The notes beneath the pieces were generated by a model. It had not been told where the DNA came from and searched no databases. It saw only the letters and a list, made by a program, of their open reading frames with translations. Of a stretch of DNA of 64,000 nucleotides, positions 1-11,079 are shown in pieces. The translations under genes and the position numbers were made by a program. The DNA comes from AV80 sp035536995 (GTDB taxonomy: Bacteria > Verrucomicrobiota > Verrucomicrobiia > Chthoniobacterales > UBA10450), in contig DATLNB010000001.1 in the NCBI GenBank assembly GCA_035536995.1, forward strand, positions 1 to 64,000. Direction: 5' to 3'. How positions within the stretch are numbered: position 1 is the stretch's first letter; the number at the start of each line of letters is the position of its first letter.

Positions 1-1
1 G

Positions 2-718
2 GAAATCCTGATGCAGGAATTGGGGCGCCATATTCGCGACAATACGCAGATCATTTTCGGCACGGCGGTCGATTCACGGATGGGGAATCGTCTAAGCGTC
101 ACGTTGATCAGCTCGCTCGCGCCTGAAGACGAACCTGTCACGGTGCCGGTGAAGAAGACGGTTTCGGTGAAGCCGGCCGCGGCCCCGGTGATCAAAGCCA
201 AAGCCACACCCGAACCCGAGCCGAAACCGGAACCGGAACTGAAATCGGAACCAGAAGTGGAACCAATCGCAATCGCGACGCCGGTGTGGCCTGAGCCGTC
301 CCCCGAAGCTCTGGAACCAGTTGTATTCGAAGAGCCACCGGAGGTGCAACAAACGGCGTTTATTTCCGAATTAATCGAGACTGAGGCTGCGGCCCAGCCC
401 CCGATGGCGATCGAAGAACAACTTCCCGTTGCGGAGCTTCCGGAAGAACCAGCGTTCGAAGAACCGGTCTTTGAGGAACCGGCGCCTCCGCCGCAACCCA
501 GGGTGATTCTACCGAAGAAAAAACCGCTCCCATTCAAAGAGTTCAAGGAACCGGCGCCCGCGCCTCCGCTGGTTGAAAAGAAGCCTCACGCGAAACAGGA
601 GATGATGCAGTTCGAGCCTGTAACGCGCGGCCGTTTCGAAAAAAGCGAGCCTACCATTGTGGAAGGCCAGGACTTGGACGTGCCGACGTTTTTGCGGAAA
701 AACGTCCGGGTAAAGTAG
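2..718 (+). CDS. ftsZ: Cell division protein FtsZ, 3' part (5' end outside window)
   Basis: The reading frame is open from the left edge, so only the C-terminal part of the gene is present. The first residues match the end of the tubulin-like fold of FtsZ (HIRDNTQIIFGTAVDSRMG followed by LSVTLISSL). A linker of about 170 residues rich in Pro, Glu and Val follows. The protein ends in the conserved C-terminal peptide DLDVPTFLRK, which in known FtsZ proteins docks membrane anchors such as FtsA or ZipA. FtsZ polymerises at midcell to form the division ring. The linker is long compared with the E. coli protein but is clearly intact. The identification rests on the two end motifs. The next gene converges from the minus strand. 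Confidence 0.93.
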   Translation, partial: EILMQELGRHIRDNTQIIFGTAVDSRMGNRLSVTLISSLAPEDEPVTVPVKKTVSVKPAAAPVIKAKATPEPEPKPEPELKSEPEVEPIAIATPVWPEPSPEALEPVVFEEPPEVQQTAFISELIETEAAAQPPMAIEEQLPVAELPEEPAFEEPVFEEPAPPPQPRVILPKKKPLPFKEFKEPAPAPPLVEKKPHAKQEMMQFEPVTRGRFEKSEPTIVEGQDLDVPTFLRKNVRVK

Positions 719-726
719 CCCGCGGG

Positions 727-777
727 CAGGGACGGCGCGCTGCGCCGCCGCGGACATCGCAGCGCGATGTCCCTACC
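727..777. repeat. Dispersed palindromic repeat (REP-like), copy 1; possible bidirectional terminator
   Basis: Two GC-rich inverted repeats lie side by side between the convergent ends of ftsZ and the M20 amidohydrolase. One centres on GGACGGCGC-GCT-GCGCCG. The other is GGACATCGC-AGC-GCGATGTCC and ends in CCTACC. The same architecture recurs near 51.7 kb and 53.8 kb. The position suggests that it also stops transcription from both sides, although no T-run follows. Confidence 0.6.
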
Positions 778-2110
778 GTTTCATCAAATCGAGCACCGCC
801 GCGGTCATCCCGATCACGCCGGTCCGAATCGTCGGTTCAGGCACGGGGGCGAACTTGCTCGAGTGAAGACTCGGTAACGGCGTCCCGCTCTTTTTGCTCT
901 CCGCCGCCTTCGCCGGATCAACCGCGCCAACATTGAACATAAACGCAGGAATCGAGTGGTCCGGCAGACTGTATTCGGAGAAATCTTCGCCGCCCATGGT
1001 CGGATCTTTCGGAACCACATTGTCGTTACCGATCGCAGTCTTAAGCGAAGCGGTGACGCGCTTGGTCAGCTCCGGATTGTTATAGGTCGCCGGAGTGAAT
1101 TGATCCTTCTCCACCTGCACAATCGGCGCGCGGTCGGCCGGCACGCCACCCGTGGTGGCGATCCCTTTGGCGATCCGCTCGATTGCGGCCAGGACGCGTT
1201 CCCGCACTTCCTGTTTATAAGTGCGGACGGTCAGCTGCATCTTCACTTCGTCCGAAATGATGTTGTGCTTGGTCCCGCCGTGAATGGAGCCGACGGTGAT
1301 GACGATTGGGTCGATCGGGTTATTTTCCCGGCTCGCAATCGTCTGCCAGGCAGTGATCATCTCAGCGGCGAGTACGACCGGGTCCTTGGTCTTGTGCGGA
1401 TAGGCGCCGTGCCCGCCGACGCCTTTCACAGTCACGTCCACCGAATCGACATTGGCGTAACAAAAACCTTCCGTGACACCGATCTGGCCGGCTGCGATCT
1501 CGGCATCGTCATGCAGACCGAGCACGAAATTTGGCTTCGGCCAGCGGGTGTAGAGCCCGTCTTTCAATAAGGCCCGCGCCCCGCCCACGGTTTCTTCCGC
1601 GGGTTGCCCGATAAAAATGAGGGTGCCTTTCCATTTGTCCTTAAGCTTCGCGAGGGCCCGCGCCGTCCCGATGAAAGCGGACATATGAATGTCGTGGCCG
1701 CAGGCATGCATTACGCCCACTTCCTGGCCGGCATCATTCTTGGTTGTGACGGTACTCGCGTAAGGCACTCCCGTTTCTTCGCGCACCGGCAACCCGTCGA
1801 GATCGGTTCGGACCGCCACCGTCGGCCCCTCGCCATTTTTCATCACGCCAATGACGCCAAAGCAGGTCGTTCCCGGTTTCTCGTATTTGCCCACTTTCTC
1901 GGTGACCTCAAAGCCGGCGGCCTTGAGTTCCTTCGCGATGATCGCGGCCGACCGCTCTTCGTGGGTCGAGAGTTCCGGGTGGGCGTGGAGGTCCTTGTAG
2001 ATTGTGAGGAGCGAGGGCAGCTCGGCGTCGGCGATCTGCTGGGGAGTTTGCTGAGCGAAAATGGAAACCGCCGGGATAACGAGAAGGGTGTGTGCGAGGC
2101 GAGCGTTCAT
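773..2110 (-). CDS. Secreted M20D-family amidohydrolase (hippurate / N-acyl amino acid hydrolase type)
   Basis: Zinc-dependent amidohydrolase of the M20D peptidase family, which cleaves N-acyl amino acids or related amides. The start at 2110 is chosen because it begins a clear signal peptide (MNARLAHTLLVIPAVSIFA). The open frame extends upstream but has no such feature there. Metal-binding and catalytic motifs are present: MHACGHDIHMS, GQPAEETVGG, GLHDD, the GGHGAYPHK dimerisation-domain motif and MGGEDFSEY near the C-terminus. The length of about 445 residues fits the family. The gene is divergent from aceB with under 100 bp between the starts. The signal peptide suggests a periplasmic or exported enzyme. 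The exact substrate cannot be told from sequence. Confidence 0.9.
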   Translation of the reverse strand: MNARLAHTLLVIPAVSIFAQQTPQQIADAELPSLLTIYKDLHAHPELSTHEERSAAIIAKELKAAGFEVTEKVGKYEKPGTTCFGVIGVMKNGEGPTVAVRTDLDGLPVREETGVPYASTVTTKNDAGQEVGVMHACGHDIHMSAFIGTARALAKLKDKWKGTLIFIGQPAEETVGGARALLKDGLYTRWPKPNFVLGLHDDAEIAAGQIGVTEGFCYANVDSVDVTVKGVGGHGAYPHKTKDPVVLAAEMITAWQTIASRENNPIDPIVITVGSIHGGTKHNIISDEVKMQLTVRTYKQEVRERVLAAIERIAKGIATTGGVPADRAPIVQVEKDQFTPATYNNPELTKRVTASLKTAIGNDNVVPKDPTMGGEDFSEYSLPDHSIPAFMFNVGAVDPAKAAESKKSGTPLPSLHSSKFAPVPEPTIRTGVIGMTAAVLDLMKR

Positions 2111-2198
2111 GTCATTTGTATAGCAGACGAGACTCAAAGCGCACGCGCGGACGCGACCGCGGATGCGATTGTTAGGCAACCCCTCGACGCTCCTAACC

Positions 2199-3791
<1,593 letters not shown>

Positions 3792-3799
3792 AACCGCGC

Positions 3800-5098
3800 A
3801 TGAAAAAGCAGAACAAGAACCGCAAACCAGTTAAAGCGAAGCGCGCCCGCCGCCCGGCATGGCCTGACGAAGAAAGATGGCGTGGCGTGCAGCGGAGTTA
3901 TTCGCGCGATGACGTCAAACGGTTGCAGGGAAGCCTGGTGCCAGAACACACCCTGGCGCGCCGCGGCGCGGAAAAACTATGGGGCCTCCTTCGGAGCGAG
4001 CCTTTCGTCCCGGCGCTCGGCGCGTTGACCGGGAACCAGGCAGTTCAGCAGGTTCGCGCCGGGCTGAAAGCGATTTATCTGAGCGGCTGGCAGGTCGCGG
4101 CCGACGCAAATCTTGCCGGACAAATGTATCCCGATCAGAGCTTGTATCCGGCGAACAGCGTTCCCGCGGTGGTGAAGCGGATCAACCAGGCCCTGCAACG
4201 GGCCGACCAGATCGCGCACGCTGAAGGTAAGAACGAGATCGACTGGTTCGCGCCGATCGTCGCGGACGCCGAAGCGGGATTTGGCGGGACGCTGAATGTG
4301 TTCGAGTTGATTAAGGCCATGATCGAGGCAGGCGCTGCCGGAATCCATCTCGAAGACCAGCTGGCCAGCGAGAAGAAATGCGGACACATGGGGGGCAAGG
4401 TCCTTATCCCGACCCAGAGCGCGATCAACAACCTGGTCGCGGCCCGCCTCGCCGCGGATGTTTGCAGCGTTCCGACAGTTATCATTGCCCGGACTGATGC
4501 GGGCGGCGCATCGCTTTTGACGAGCGACATCGATGAGCGGGACCGGACCTTTCTGACCGGCGAGCGAACAGCGGAAGGTTTCTTCCGGGTTCGCCCCGGG
4601 ATCGACCAGGCGATTGCGCGAGCGCTGAGTTACGCGCCTTTCGCCGACATGCTCTGGTACGAAACTTCGACGCCCGATCTCGGAGAAGCGAAGAAGTTCG
4701 CGAAACACGTGCACGAAAAGTTTCCGGGCAAGCTGCTGGCATACAATTGTTCGCCGTCCTTTAACTGGAAGGCGAAGTTGGACCGCGCCACCATCGCGAA
4801 ATTCCAGCGCGAGCTTGGAAAGCTGGGCTACAAGTTTCAGTTCGTCACCCTGGCCGGCTTTCATGCGCTCAACTTCAGCATGTTTAAACTGGCGCGCGGT
4901 TATCGCGACCGCGGGATGGCCGCCTACTCAGAGCTTCAGGAAGCGGAGTTTGCCGCCGAACCGGAAGGTTACACAGCGACGAAACACCAACGCGAAGTCG
5001 GCACCGGTTATTTCGACGAGGTCGCTCAGGTCATCATGGGTGGTGAATGTGCGACGGCAGCGCTCGCCGGCTCCACCGAGGAAGAACAGTTTCACTGA
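3800..5098 (+). CDS. aceA: Isocitrate lyase
   Basis: Splits isocitrate into glyoxylate and succinate, the first committed step of the glyoxylate shunt. The ATG at 3800 is preferred over an in-frame TTG four codons upstream that overlaps the aceB stop. The signature KKCGHMGGK, with the catalytic cysteine, falls near residue 192, close to its place in the E. coli enzyme. Other family motifs are PVVADAEAGFGG-like (here PIVADAEAGFGG), GIHLEDQLASEKK and LLAYNCSPSFNW. The protein is 432 residues, as expected for bacterial enzymes. The N-terminus is unusually Lys/Arg-rich. The middle position in the aceBAK operon supports the call. Confidence 0.97.
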   Translation: MKKQNKNRKPVKAKRARRPAWPDEERWRGVQRSYSRDDVKRLQGSLVPEHTLARRGAEKLWGLLRSEPFVPALGALTGNQAVQQVRAGLKAIYLSGWQVAADANLAGQMYPDQSLYPANSVPAVVKRINQALQRADQIAHAEGKNEIDWFAPIVADAEAGFGGTLNVFELIKAMIEAGAAGIHLEDQLASEKKCGHMGGKVLIPTQSAINNLVAARLAADVCSVPTVIIARTDAGGASLLTSDIDERDRTFLTGERTAEGFFRVRPGIDQAIARALSYAPFADMLWYETSTPDLGEAKKFAKHVHEKFPGKLLAYNCSPSFNWKAKLDRATIAKFQRELGKLGYKFQFVTLAGFHALNFSMFKLARGYRDRGMAAYSELQEAEFAAEPEGYTATKHQREVGTGYFDEVAQVIMGGECATAALAGSTEEEQFH

Positions 5099-6825
5099 CG
5101 GAGTTAACCGATAGCCGTTTGGCCGCTGTCTGCGCGGAGGCTGCGCGGGACGCTTTCGTTCAATACGAAGAGCGTTTTGACGAGATCACCCGCCGGGCGC
5201 GCAATCGCTTTCTCAACCGTGATTGGCGCGGGAGTTACGGCGATGCAGCAGAGCGTCTGAAATTGTATTCGGAGGTAGTGAATTGCGTCACGGAGCAGCT
5301 GGAAGAGCTCATGCGATCGCGTTTGCGCGAGCGTTCCATTTGGATGGCGATGAAAGCGGTCTATTCCGCTTCGATCGCGCAGTCCGTTCGTTGGGAGATT
5401 GCCGAAAGTTTTTTTAATTCGCTCACCCGCCGCGTTTTCTCGACTGAAGGCGTCGATCAGTCGATCGAATTCGTCGATACGGATTTCGATGCTCCACCGG
5501 CGCAGCTCCCAACAGAGATCGCGCGGGTCGAGTCCGGCGCGAGGCTCCAGGATTTATTGGCGCGGGTCCTGACAAACGAATCGACCGGAGGATTCGCGAG
5601 GGAAGACTGGGCCGACCTGGACAAAAGTTGCGAGCGTGCGGCCGAGCGGATCGGAGCCGGCGGCCACGCCCGAGCCTCGGCGATCGAAACGGCGACATCC
5701 CTCTTCTACCGCGGACGCGGTGCCTACCTTATCGGCCGAATACTGCCGAGCGCGCCGAACGCCGCCCCACTGGCCTTCGCCCTGGCCCTGCGCCATGCGG
5801 ATGGGCAGGCGGTTGAGATCGACGCTGTTCTGTTGGGTGAATCAGATCTCGCCGTCCTCTTCTCTTATACCCGCGCCTATTTTCGGGTGGACGCTCCATT
5901 TCCATTTCAGCTTGTCCGCTGGCTGCGCGAATTGATGCCGCGGAAGCGCCTGGCCGACCTCTACAATGTGCTGGGCTATAATCGTCACGCCAAAACCGAG
6001 TTTTATCGCGACTTCGTTCGCCACCTCCAGAGCTCGACCGATCGTTTCATCGAGGCAGCCGGCACGCGCGGGATGGTCATGATGGTCTTTACCCTCCCGA
6101 GCTACGAGGCCGTCTTCAAATTGATCCGCGACCGGTTCGACGCCCCGAAGGAGGGCGATCGCCGCGATGTGATGGACCGCTACCGAATCGTTTTCGAGCA
6201 TGATCGCGCGGGACGATTGGTTGACGCCCATGCCTTCGAGCATCTCCGCATTCCGCGGAATCGGTTCGAGCCGACCCTGCTGGAAGAGCTGCTCCGCGAC
6301 GCCTCAGAAACCGTCCGGCTCGATCGCGAGGACATAGTTATTTCGCATGCCTACGTCGAACGCCGGGTGCGTCCGTTGAACCTGTTTTTTGCCGAAAGAA
6401 CAGGTGACTACGTCGCAGCGGCCTGCGACTACGGACAGGCGATCAAGGATCTCGCGGCTTCCAACATTTTCCCGGGCGATCTTTTGACGAAAAATTTCGG
6501 GCTGACCCGGCATGATCGGGTGGTGTTCTACGATTATGACGAACTCTGTTTTGTTACGGAGTGCAACTTTCGCGAGCTGCCCCAGGCCACCAGTCATGAG
6601 GAAGAAATGAGCGCGGAGCCCTGGTTTTCGGTTCGGCCTAACGACATCTTCCCGGAGGAGTTCCCTAATTTTCTCGCCTTTCCCGAGGGCGCGCGCGAGG
6701 CGCTCATGGCCCAGCACGGCGACCTGTTCCATCCCGAGTTCTGGCGCCAGATGCAGGAGAAATTTCGAGCCGGCGACCTTCCCGAGATTTTCCCGTATCC
6801 TCGGGAGCGGCGTTTGGCGGACTGA
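5047..6825 (+). CDS. aceK: Isocitrate dehydrogenase kinase/phosphatase
   Basis: Bifunctional enzyme that phosphorylates isocitrate dehydrogenase to shut it down and dephosphorylates it to restore activity, so steering carbon into the glyoxylate shunt. Diagnostic stretches are MVMMVFTLPSYEAVFKLIRD, RYRIVFEHDRAGRLVDA and NFGLTRHDRVVFYDYDEL. Their order and the total length of about 590 match AceK. The start is uncertain. The ATG at 5047 overlaps aceA by 52 bases, while comparison with the E. coli N-terminus would favour a start near 5095-5119 (CTG or TTG), just after a GAGGAAG sequence in the aceA 3' end. Third gene of the operon. Confidence 0.95.
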   Translation: MCDGSARRLHRGRTVSLTELTDSRLAAVCAEAARDAFVQYEERFDEITRRARNRFLNRDWRGSYGDAAERLKLYSEVVNCVTEQLEELMRSRLRERSIWMAMKAVYSASIAQSVRWEIAESFFNSLTRRVFSTEGVDQSIEFVDTDFDAPPAQLPTEIARVESGARLQDLLARVLTNESTGGFAREDWADLDKSCERAAERIGAGGHARASAIETATSLFYRGRGAYLIGRILPSAPNAAPLAFALALRHADGQAVEIDAVLLGESDLAVLFSYTRAYFRVDAPFPFQLVRWLRELMPRKRLADLYNVLGYNRHAKTEFYRDFVRHLQSSTDRFIEAAGTRGMVMMVFTLPSYEAVFKLIRDRFDAPKEGDRRDVMDRYRIVFEHDRAGRLVDAHAFEHLRIPRNRFEPTLLEELLRDASETVRLDREDIVISHAYVERRVRPLNLFFAERTGDYVAAACDYGQAIKDLAASNIFPGDLLTKNFGLTRHDRVVFYDYDELCFVTECNFRELPQATSHEEEMSAEPWFSVRPNDIFPEEFPNFLAFPEGAREALMAQHGDLFHPEFWRQMQEKFRAGDLPEIFPYPRERRLAD

Positions 6826-6929
6826 TTTCTGCGCGGCCAGATTCTCGAAAGGCTCAGAGCGGAAGCCGTTGCTGGGGAAGAAAATACCGCTTCTTACTTT
6901 TTTGTAATGAAGCCTGATTAAGTTTGACG

Positions 6930-6944
6930 TTTTTACTGTAAAAA
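6930..6944. promoter_or_regulatory. AT-rich palindrome upstream of the secreted multidomain gene
   Basis: TTTTTAC-T-GTAAAAA is a perfect inverted repeat with a one-base centre. It overlaps a TTGACG that could serve as a -35 element. It lies about 85 bases before the start at 7029 and stands out in otherwise GC-rich DNA. A regulator-binding site or promoter is plausible. No protein can be assigned to it. Confidence 0.3.
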
Positions 6945-7028
6945 GCCTTACTCTTGGCTTGCGCTATTCATCCCACCCGAACGGCTAAATCACCTCGGCG
7001 CACCTCGTTCCACACCAGAAACAACCTC

Positions 7029-10000
7029 ATGACAATTAATAGCTCGGCCTGTTCTGCCTTCGTCAAACTGCGGTTACTCTTTGCCTTGGCGCTTTGCGCG
7101 GGCGCGGGCCTCCTCAGCATCTTCGCGTTTTCACCAGCGCTCAAAATCGCGTCTGCCTCCGAAAGCGTGACCAATCCGCGTCGTGGCGGCGGTTCCGCTG
7201 CCCTGAACCGGGAGCCGGCAGAAATTGCCCAGGCCGCGTCTCAGAACCATGCCGCCGCTGCTTATGATGGTCCGCGGAACGATTTCCGTCCCGTCCGCGC
7301 AGTTCGCAGCGCCGAGTTGCGCCGCACCCCGCCGATTCATCCTTCGAAAGCAGCCAAGCACGATCACCCCGAGCCGATTCGTCCTAATCCTCCAAGTGAA
7401 AACGGCGGACCTGACGGACCTATCCAGACAACTCCCGGCCAGCAATACTCCGCTCCTTCGCCATCGGGCACCGGGTTCGACGGCGTTGGCAATGGGACCG
7501 CCGGGTTTGTTCCATCAAGCAATCCCCCGGATGTAAACGGCCGCGTCGGCGCGACCCAGTTCGTGCAATGGAACAATTCGAGTTTCGCCATCTTCGACAA
7601 GACGACTGGTGCCCTTCAATACGGCCCTGCTGCCGGCAATACGCTTTTCCAGGCGCTCGGCGGAATTTGCGCCTCGCACAACGACGGCGATCCAGTTGTC
7701 TCCTACGACATCCTCGCCGGCCGCTGGGTCCTCTCACAGTTCGCGGTAGGCGGCCCAAGTGGAAGCGCTTCGCATCAGTGCGTCGCGGTCTCGACGACCT
7801 CCGATGCGACCGGTTCCTATTACCTGTACGATTTCGTGACCGACACGACCAACTTCGTCGATTACCCGCACACAGGTGTCTGGCCTGACGGCTACTATAT
7901 GAGTGCGCACGTTTTCAACGCGGCGGGCACCTCGTACCTTGCCGGACGCGTTTATGTTTTCGAGCGCGACAAGATGATCGCCGGTCTCCCCGCCCGCCAG
8001 CTCCAGGCCGACCTCGCGAAAGACGGGTCCGGAATTCAATACGGCTTTCTGCCCGCGGACCTCGACAGTTTGACGCCTCCGCCTGCAGGTGAAGCCGCCT
8101 TTATTCTTGGACCGAATGCTCAGTTCACGAACCGCACAGACTCGACCCGGGTGAAAGTCACCTGGGGTACAACCCCGACCATCGCCCTGACTTCGGCGGT
8201 GATCACAACGACCGGTATTAGCAGCCCGCCCTGCGTGAACAACACAGCCGCGCAGGAGAATCGCGATTGCGTCCCGCAGCCTTCGCCGGCGGTCGGCGCC
8301 GATTACCTGGACAACCTGGGAAGCCATTTCATGTACCGATTGGCTTATCGAAACAACGGGACCCAGGCGGCGCCGCAGGAATCTCTCGTCGCCAGTGCAA
8401 CCGTTCCCGGCGGCGCGAGCACGCCCGCCCATGGAGCGGTGAAGTGGTGGGAGTTTCGGAATTCCGGGAGCTCGACGACAGCTCCGACCGTTTTCCAGTC
8501 CGGCACTTTTGATCCGGATAGCGCGTATCGGTTCATGTCTTCGATCGCAATGGACAAGGATCGCAACATCGCGCTCGGCTACAGCAAATCGAGCACGACG
8601 GTGAAACCGGGCATCTACATGACGGGCCGCCTGGCAACCGACGCGGCGGGAACGATGGGCGCCGAGACGCAAGTCCAGGCAGGTCTGGGCGTTCAAACGG
8701 CTGGGGCCGGCAATCGCTGGGGCGATTACACCTCGATGACGCTCGACCCGATCGACCAGTGCACCTTCTATTATACCAACGAGTATCTGAAGACGAATGG
8801 CGCCTTCAATTGGTCGACCCGGATCGCAAGCTACAAATTCCCATCATGCGTTTCGGCCGCGTCTGCTTACGGCACGGTTACCGGCACCATTACTTCGTCC
8901 GAGACCGGCACTCCGATCTCCGGAGTGACCGTCACCTTGAACAACGGATATGCGGGCGCGAGCGACGCGAACGGCGTCTACACGATCCTCGTGCCGGCGG
9001 GCAGCTATACGGCCACAGCCGCGGACGCCGACCGCAATTGCGCTACCGCGTCGCCTGCCTCGGCCACGGTCGCGCCGCAGGGTGGCGGCACCGTTACGCA
9101 GAACTTCGTCATGAGCGGCGGCTCGGATCTGGAGTTATCGGGCACTTCGACCTCGTGGCAGAATCCCGACACAGTCAGCTATACGATCGATGACTCCGAC
9201 GGAAACGGGAATGGCGTCGTCAATCGCGCTGAATGCGCCAAACTGAACGTCGGCGTGAAGAACAACGGTTGCGCGAGCGAAAGCGCGATCTCAGCCACGC
9301 TTTCCACGAGCACACCGGGCGTAACGGTGGTTGATGGCAATGCAAGCTATCCCGACATGCCGATCGACGGGAGCGGCCTCAATTCGGTCCCATTCAGGAT
9401 TTCAACCTCCGACACCTTTGTCTGCGGGACCGACATCGCGCTCTCGCTCCAGCTCACTTACGCGAGCGGCACCAAGACAGTTGCATTGACCGTGCCGAGC
9501 TGTGCGGGCGGCGCCAACCAGGCGATTCCGTCCACCTCGCTCACCACGAGCGACCTGACCCAGGCCGATCGGCTCGGCCGGGATGGAGTTCCGAGCACTT
9601 GTGCAGGGAAGACCAGCCCCGGCGGTGGTTTCGCAGGCACGAAATATTACAAGAAATTCACCTTCAGTAACACGAGTGGCGCGCCGCGTTGCTTCACTGT
9701 CACGATCAACGCCGCGCTCGGTGGCGCGGGCGACATCGAAAGTGCGGCCTACGATCAGGCCTACGATCCGGCGAACCTGAGCTTGAATTATCTCGGGGAC
9801 AGCGGAGTCAGCGGCCTCGGGACAACCCTGGGAAGTGCGACCTACTCATTCACCGTCCCGGCGCAGCACAACTTCGTGGTTGTGGTGAATACGACCGGCA
9901 CCACGACGTCATCGCAATTTAGCGGAACGGTCTCGGGATTTGTAAACAACACTGCGGGACCGGGTGCCTGCACCGGCGGTCCGTCGCCGTCGCCGACACC

Positions 10001-10454
10001 TGCCGCGTCCGCGACGCCGAGCCCAACGCCTGTGGCAAGTCCGACACCGACTCCAGTGCCGAGTCCCACCCCGACGCCAACTCCAGCGCCCAGCCCGACT
10101 CCGACACCCGTCCCGAGCCCGACGCCAACTCCGTCACCCACTCCGGCGCCTAACTTCTCACTCTCGATCAGTCCGTCTACCATCAGCGTGAACAAGAATG
10201 GCGGGACAGCGACTTACACCGTGTCCATTAACCGCACCGGTGGATTCAGCTCGCCGTTGACCATGTCGGTAAGCGGGCTCCCGGCTGGAATCACCGGGTC
10301 CTTCTCACCGAATCCTGCGAGCGGTTCGTCGAGCACGCTGACTGTGACGGTCGCACGAACTTCAGCCCACGGGACGTTCCCATTCACAGTAACCGCGACG
10401 GGCGGCAGCCCCTCGCTGAGCAGGACGGCCACCGCGACCGTGATCCACAGGTAA
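7029..10454 (+). CDS. Large secreted multidomain protein (CarboxypepD-regulatory-like and Ig-like domains)
   Basis: Function not recognised. The start at 7029 is chosen because it precedes a signal peptide (VKLRLLFALALCAGAGLLS). A Gly/Ser-rich N-terminal region of about 600 residues follows, with aromatic and Asp-rich repeats such as WVLSQFAVGG and NRWGDYTSMT. This may be a beta-propeller, but I cannot confirm it. Next comes a carboxypeptidase-regulatory-like fold (GTVTGTITSSETGTPISGVT), then a CARDB-like segment and a pre-peptidase-like beta domain. A Pro-Ser-Thr linker with many PSPTP units follows, then a C-terminal bacterial Ig-like domain (SISPSTISVNKNGGTATYTV). The total is about 1141 residues. 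The architecture suggests an exported adhesion or matrix protein. No catalytic motif was seen. Confidence 0.8.
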   Translation: MTINSSACSAFVKLRLLFALALCAGAGLLSIFAFSPALKIASASESVTNPRRGGGSAALNREPAEIAQAASQNHAAAAYDGPRNDFRPVRAVRSAELRRTPPIHPSKAAKHDHPEPIRPNPPSENGGPDGPIQTTPGQQYSAPSPSGTGFDGVGNGTAGFVPSSNPPDVNGRVGATQFVQWNNSSFAIFDKTTGALQYGPAAGNTLFQALGGICASHNDGDPVVSYDILAGRWVLSQFAVGGPSGSASHQCVAVSTTSDATGSYYLYDFVTDTTNFVDYPHTGVWPDGYYMSAHVFNAAGTSYLAGRVYVFERDKMIAGLPARQLQADLAKDGSGIQYGFLPADLDSLTPPPAGEAAFILGPNAQFTNRTDSTRVKVTWGTTPTIALTSAVITTTGISSPPCVNNTAAQENRDCVPQPSPAVGADYLDNLGSHFMYRLAYRNNGTQAAPQESLVASATVPGGASTPAHGAVKWWEFRNSGSSTTAPTVFQSGTFDPDSAYRFMSSIAMDKDRNIALGYSKSSTTVKPGIYMTGRLATDAAGTMGAETQVQAGLGVQTAGAGNRWGDYTSMTLDPIDQCTFYYTNEYLKTNGAFNWSTRIASYKFPSCVSAASAYGTVTGTITSSETGTPISGVTVTLNNGYAGASDANGVYTILVPAGSYTATAADADRNCATASPASATVAPQGGGTVTQNFVMSGGSDLELSGTSTSWQNPDTVSYTIDDSDGNGNGVVNRAECAKLNVGVKNNGCASESAISATLSTSTPGVTVVDGNASYPDMPIDGSGLNSVPFRISTSDTFVCGTDIALSLQLTYASGTKTVALTVPSCAGGANQAIPSTSLTTSDLTQADRLGRDGVPSTCAGKTSPGGGFAGTKYYKKFTFSNTSGAPRCFTVTINAALGGAGDIESAAYDQAYDPANLSLNYLGDSGVSGLGTTLGSATYSFTVPAQHNFVVVVNTTGTTTSSQFSGTVSGFVNNTAGPGACTGGPSPSPTPAASATPSPTPVASPTPTPVPSPTPTPTPAPSPTPTPVPSPTPTPSPTPAPNFSLSISPSTISVNKNGGTATYTVSINRTGGFSSPLTMSVSGLPAGITGSFSPNPASGSSSTLTVTVARTSAHGTFPFTVTATGGSPSLSRTATATVIHR

Positions 10455-10499
10455 GTGAAACGGCCCGGACTTGCTCCGGGCGCGCCACCAGTGATCTTG

Positions 10500-10532
10500 A
10501 ATGCCGGCGTGGAAATCCCGCGCCGGCATTTT
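10500..10532 (+). terminator. Rho-independent terminator after the secreted multidomain gene
   Basis: Stem AATGCCGGCG / CGCCGGCATT, with an 11-base loop and followed by TTTT, lies 45 bases after the stop codon and just before the next gene's ATG at 10542. The stem is perfect and the T-run is short. Confidence 0.6.
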
Positions 10533-10541
10533 CGTAATCGA

Positions 10542-11078
10542 ATGAACATCCGCGGTACCGCCCTTATTTTTGCGGCCTGTGTTTTTTACACTTCGTGCGG
10601 CGAGAAGCCCGGGTCCGTCGCGGACAAGGACCAGAAGTTGTCGCAAGAGCGCGACTCAGCGGACGCGCAAAAGCGCGAGGAGGAAGAAGAGTCGAAACCG
10701 CACGAAGATCAGATCGCCGAGCACTGCGTCGCTTTTCTTCGCGCCACGAGAACGGTTCCGGCGCAATCCCCCAGCGCTGATTGCCCGGGTTGCTCCGCCG
10801 AGGGCACCGAGGTCCTGACATTTCAGCAGATGACGACGGACCGGATTGCGTGTTCGGCCGAGACGTGTGAGGTCGTCGTTACGATCCGGGCGGTGTTCAA
10901 GCCTGGCACAGGCCTAACGATCAACGGCGGACTGACCGCCTGGATTCCTCCCGACCAGCGAGAGGCCTACCTGAGCGGTCATGCGCCCGCCGGCGAACAG
11001 GCTTTTAAGGTCAGGATCATCTACAGGCGCAGCGCCGAAAGATGGCGCGCAATCGAGTTCGATAGGGCAGAGTCCTAG
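10542..11078 (+). CDS. Hypothetical lipoprotein
   Basis: Not recognised. The start at 10542 begins a lipoprotein-type signal (MNIRGTALIFAACVFYTSCG), with a plausible lipobox at YTSC. The open frame extends 29 codons upstream through the terminator hairpin, which argues against the longer form. After the signal there is a charged Lys/Glu stretch. A globular part follows with two CxxC-like pairs (DCPGC and SAETCEV) and Ile/Val-rich strands, possibly a small beta domain stabilised by disulfides. It is probably anchored in the envelope. The next gene begins one base after the stop codon, so the two are likely co-transcribed. Confidence 0.65.
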   Translation: MNIRGTALIFAACVFYTSCGEKPGSVADKDQKLSQERDSADAQKREEEEESKPHEDQIAEHCVAFLRATRTVPAQSPSADCPGCSAEGTEVLTFQQMTTDRIACSAETCEVVVTIRAVFKPGTGLTINGGLTAWIPPDQREAYLSGHAPAGEQAFKVRIIYRRSAERWRAIEFDRAES

Positions 11079-11079
11079 A

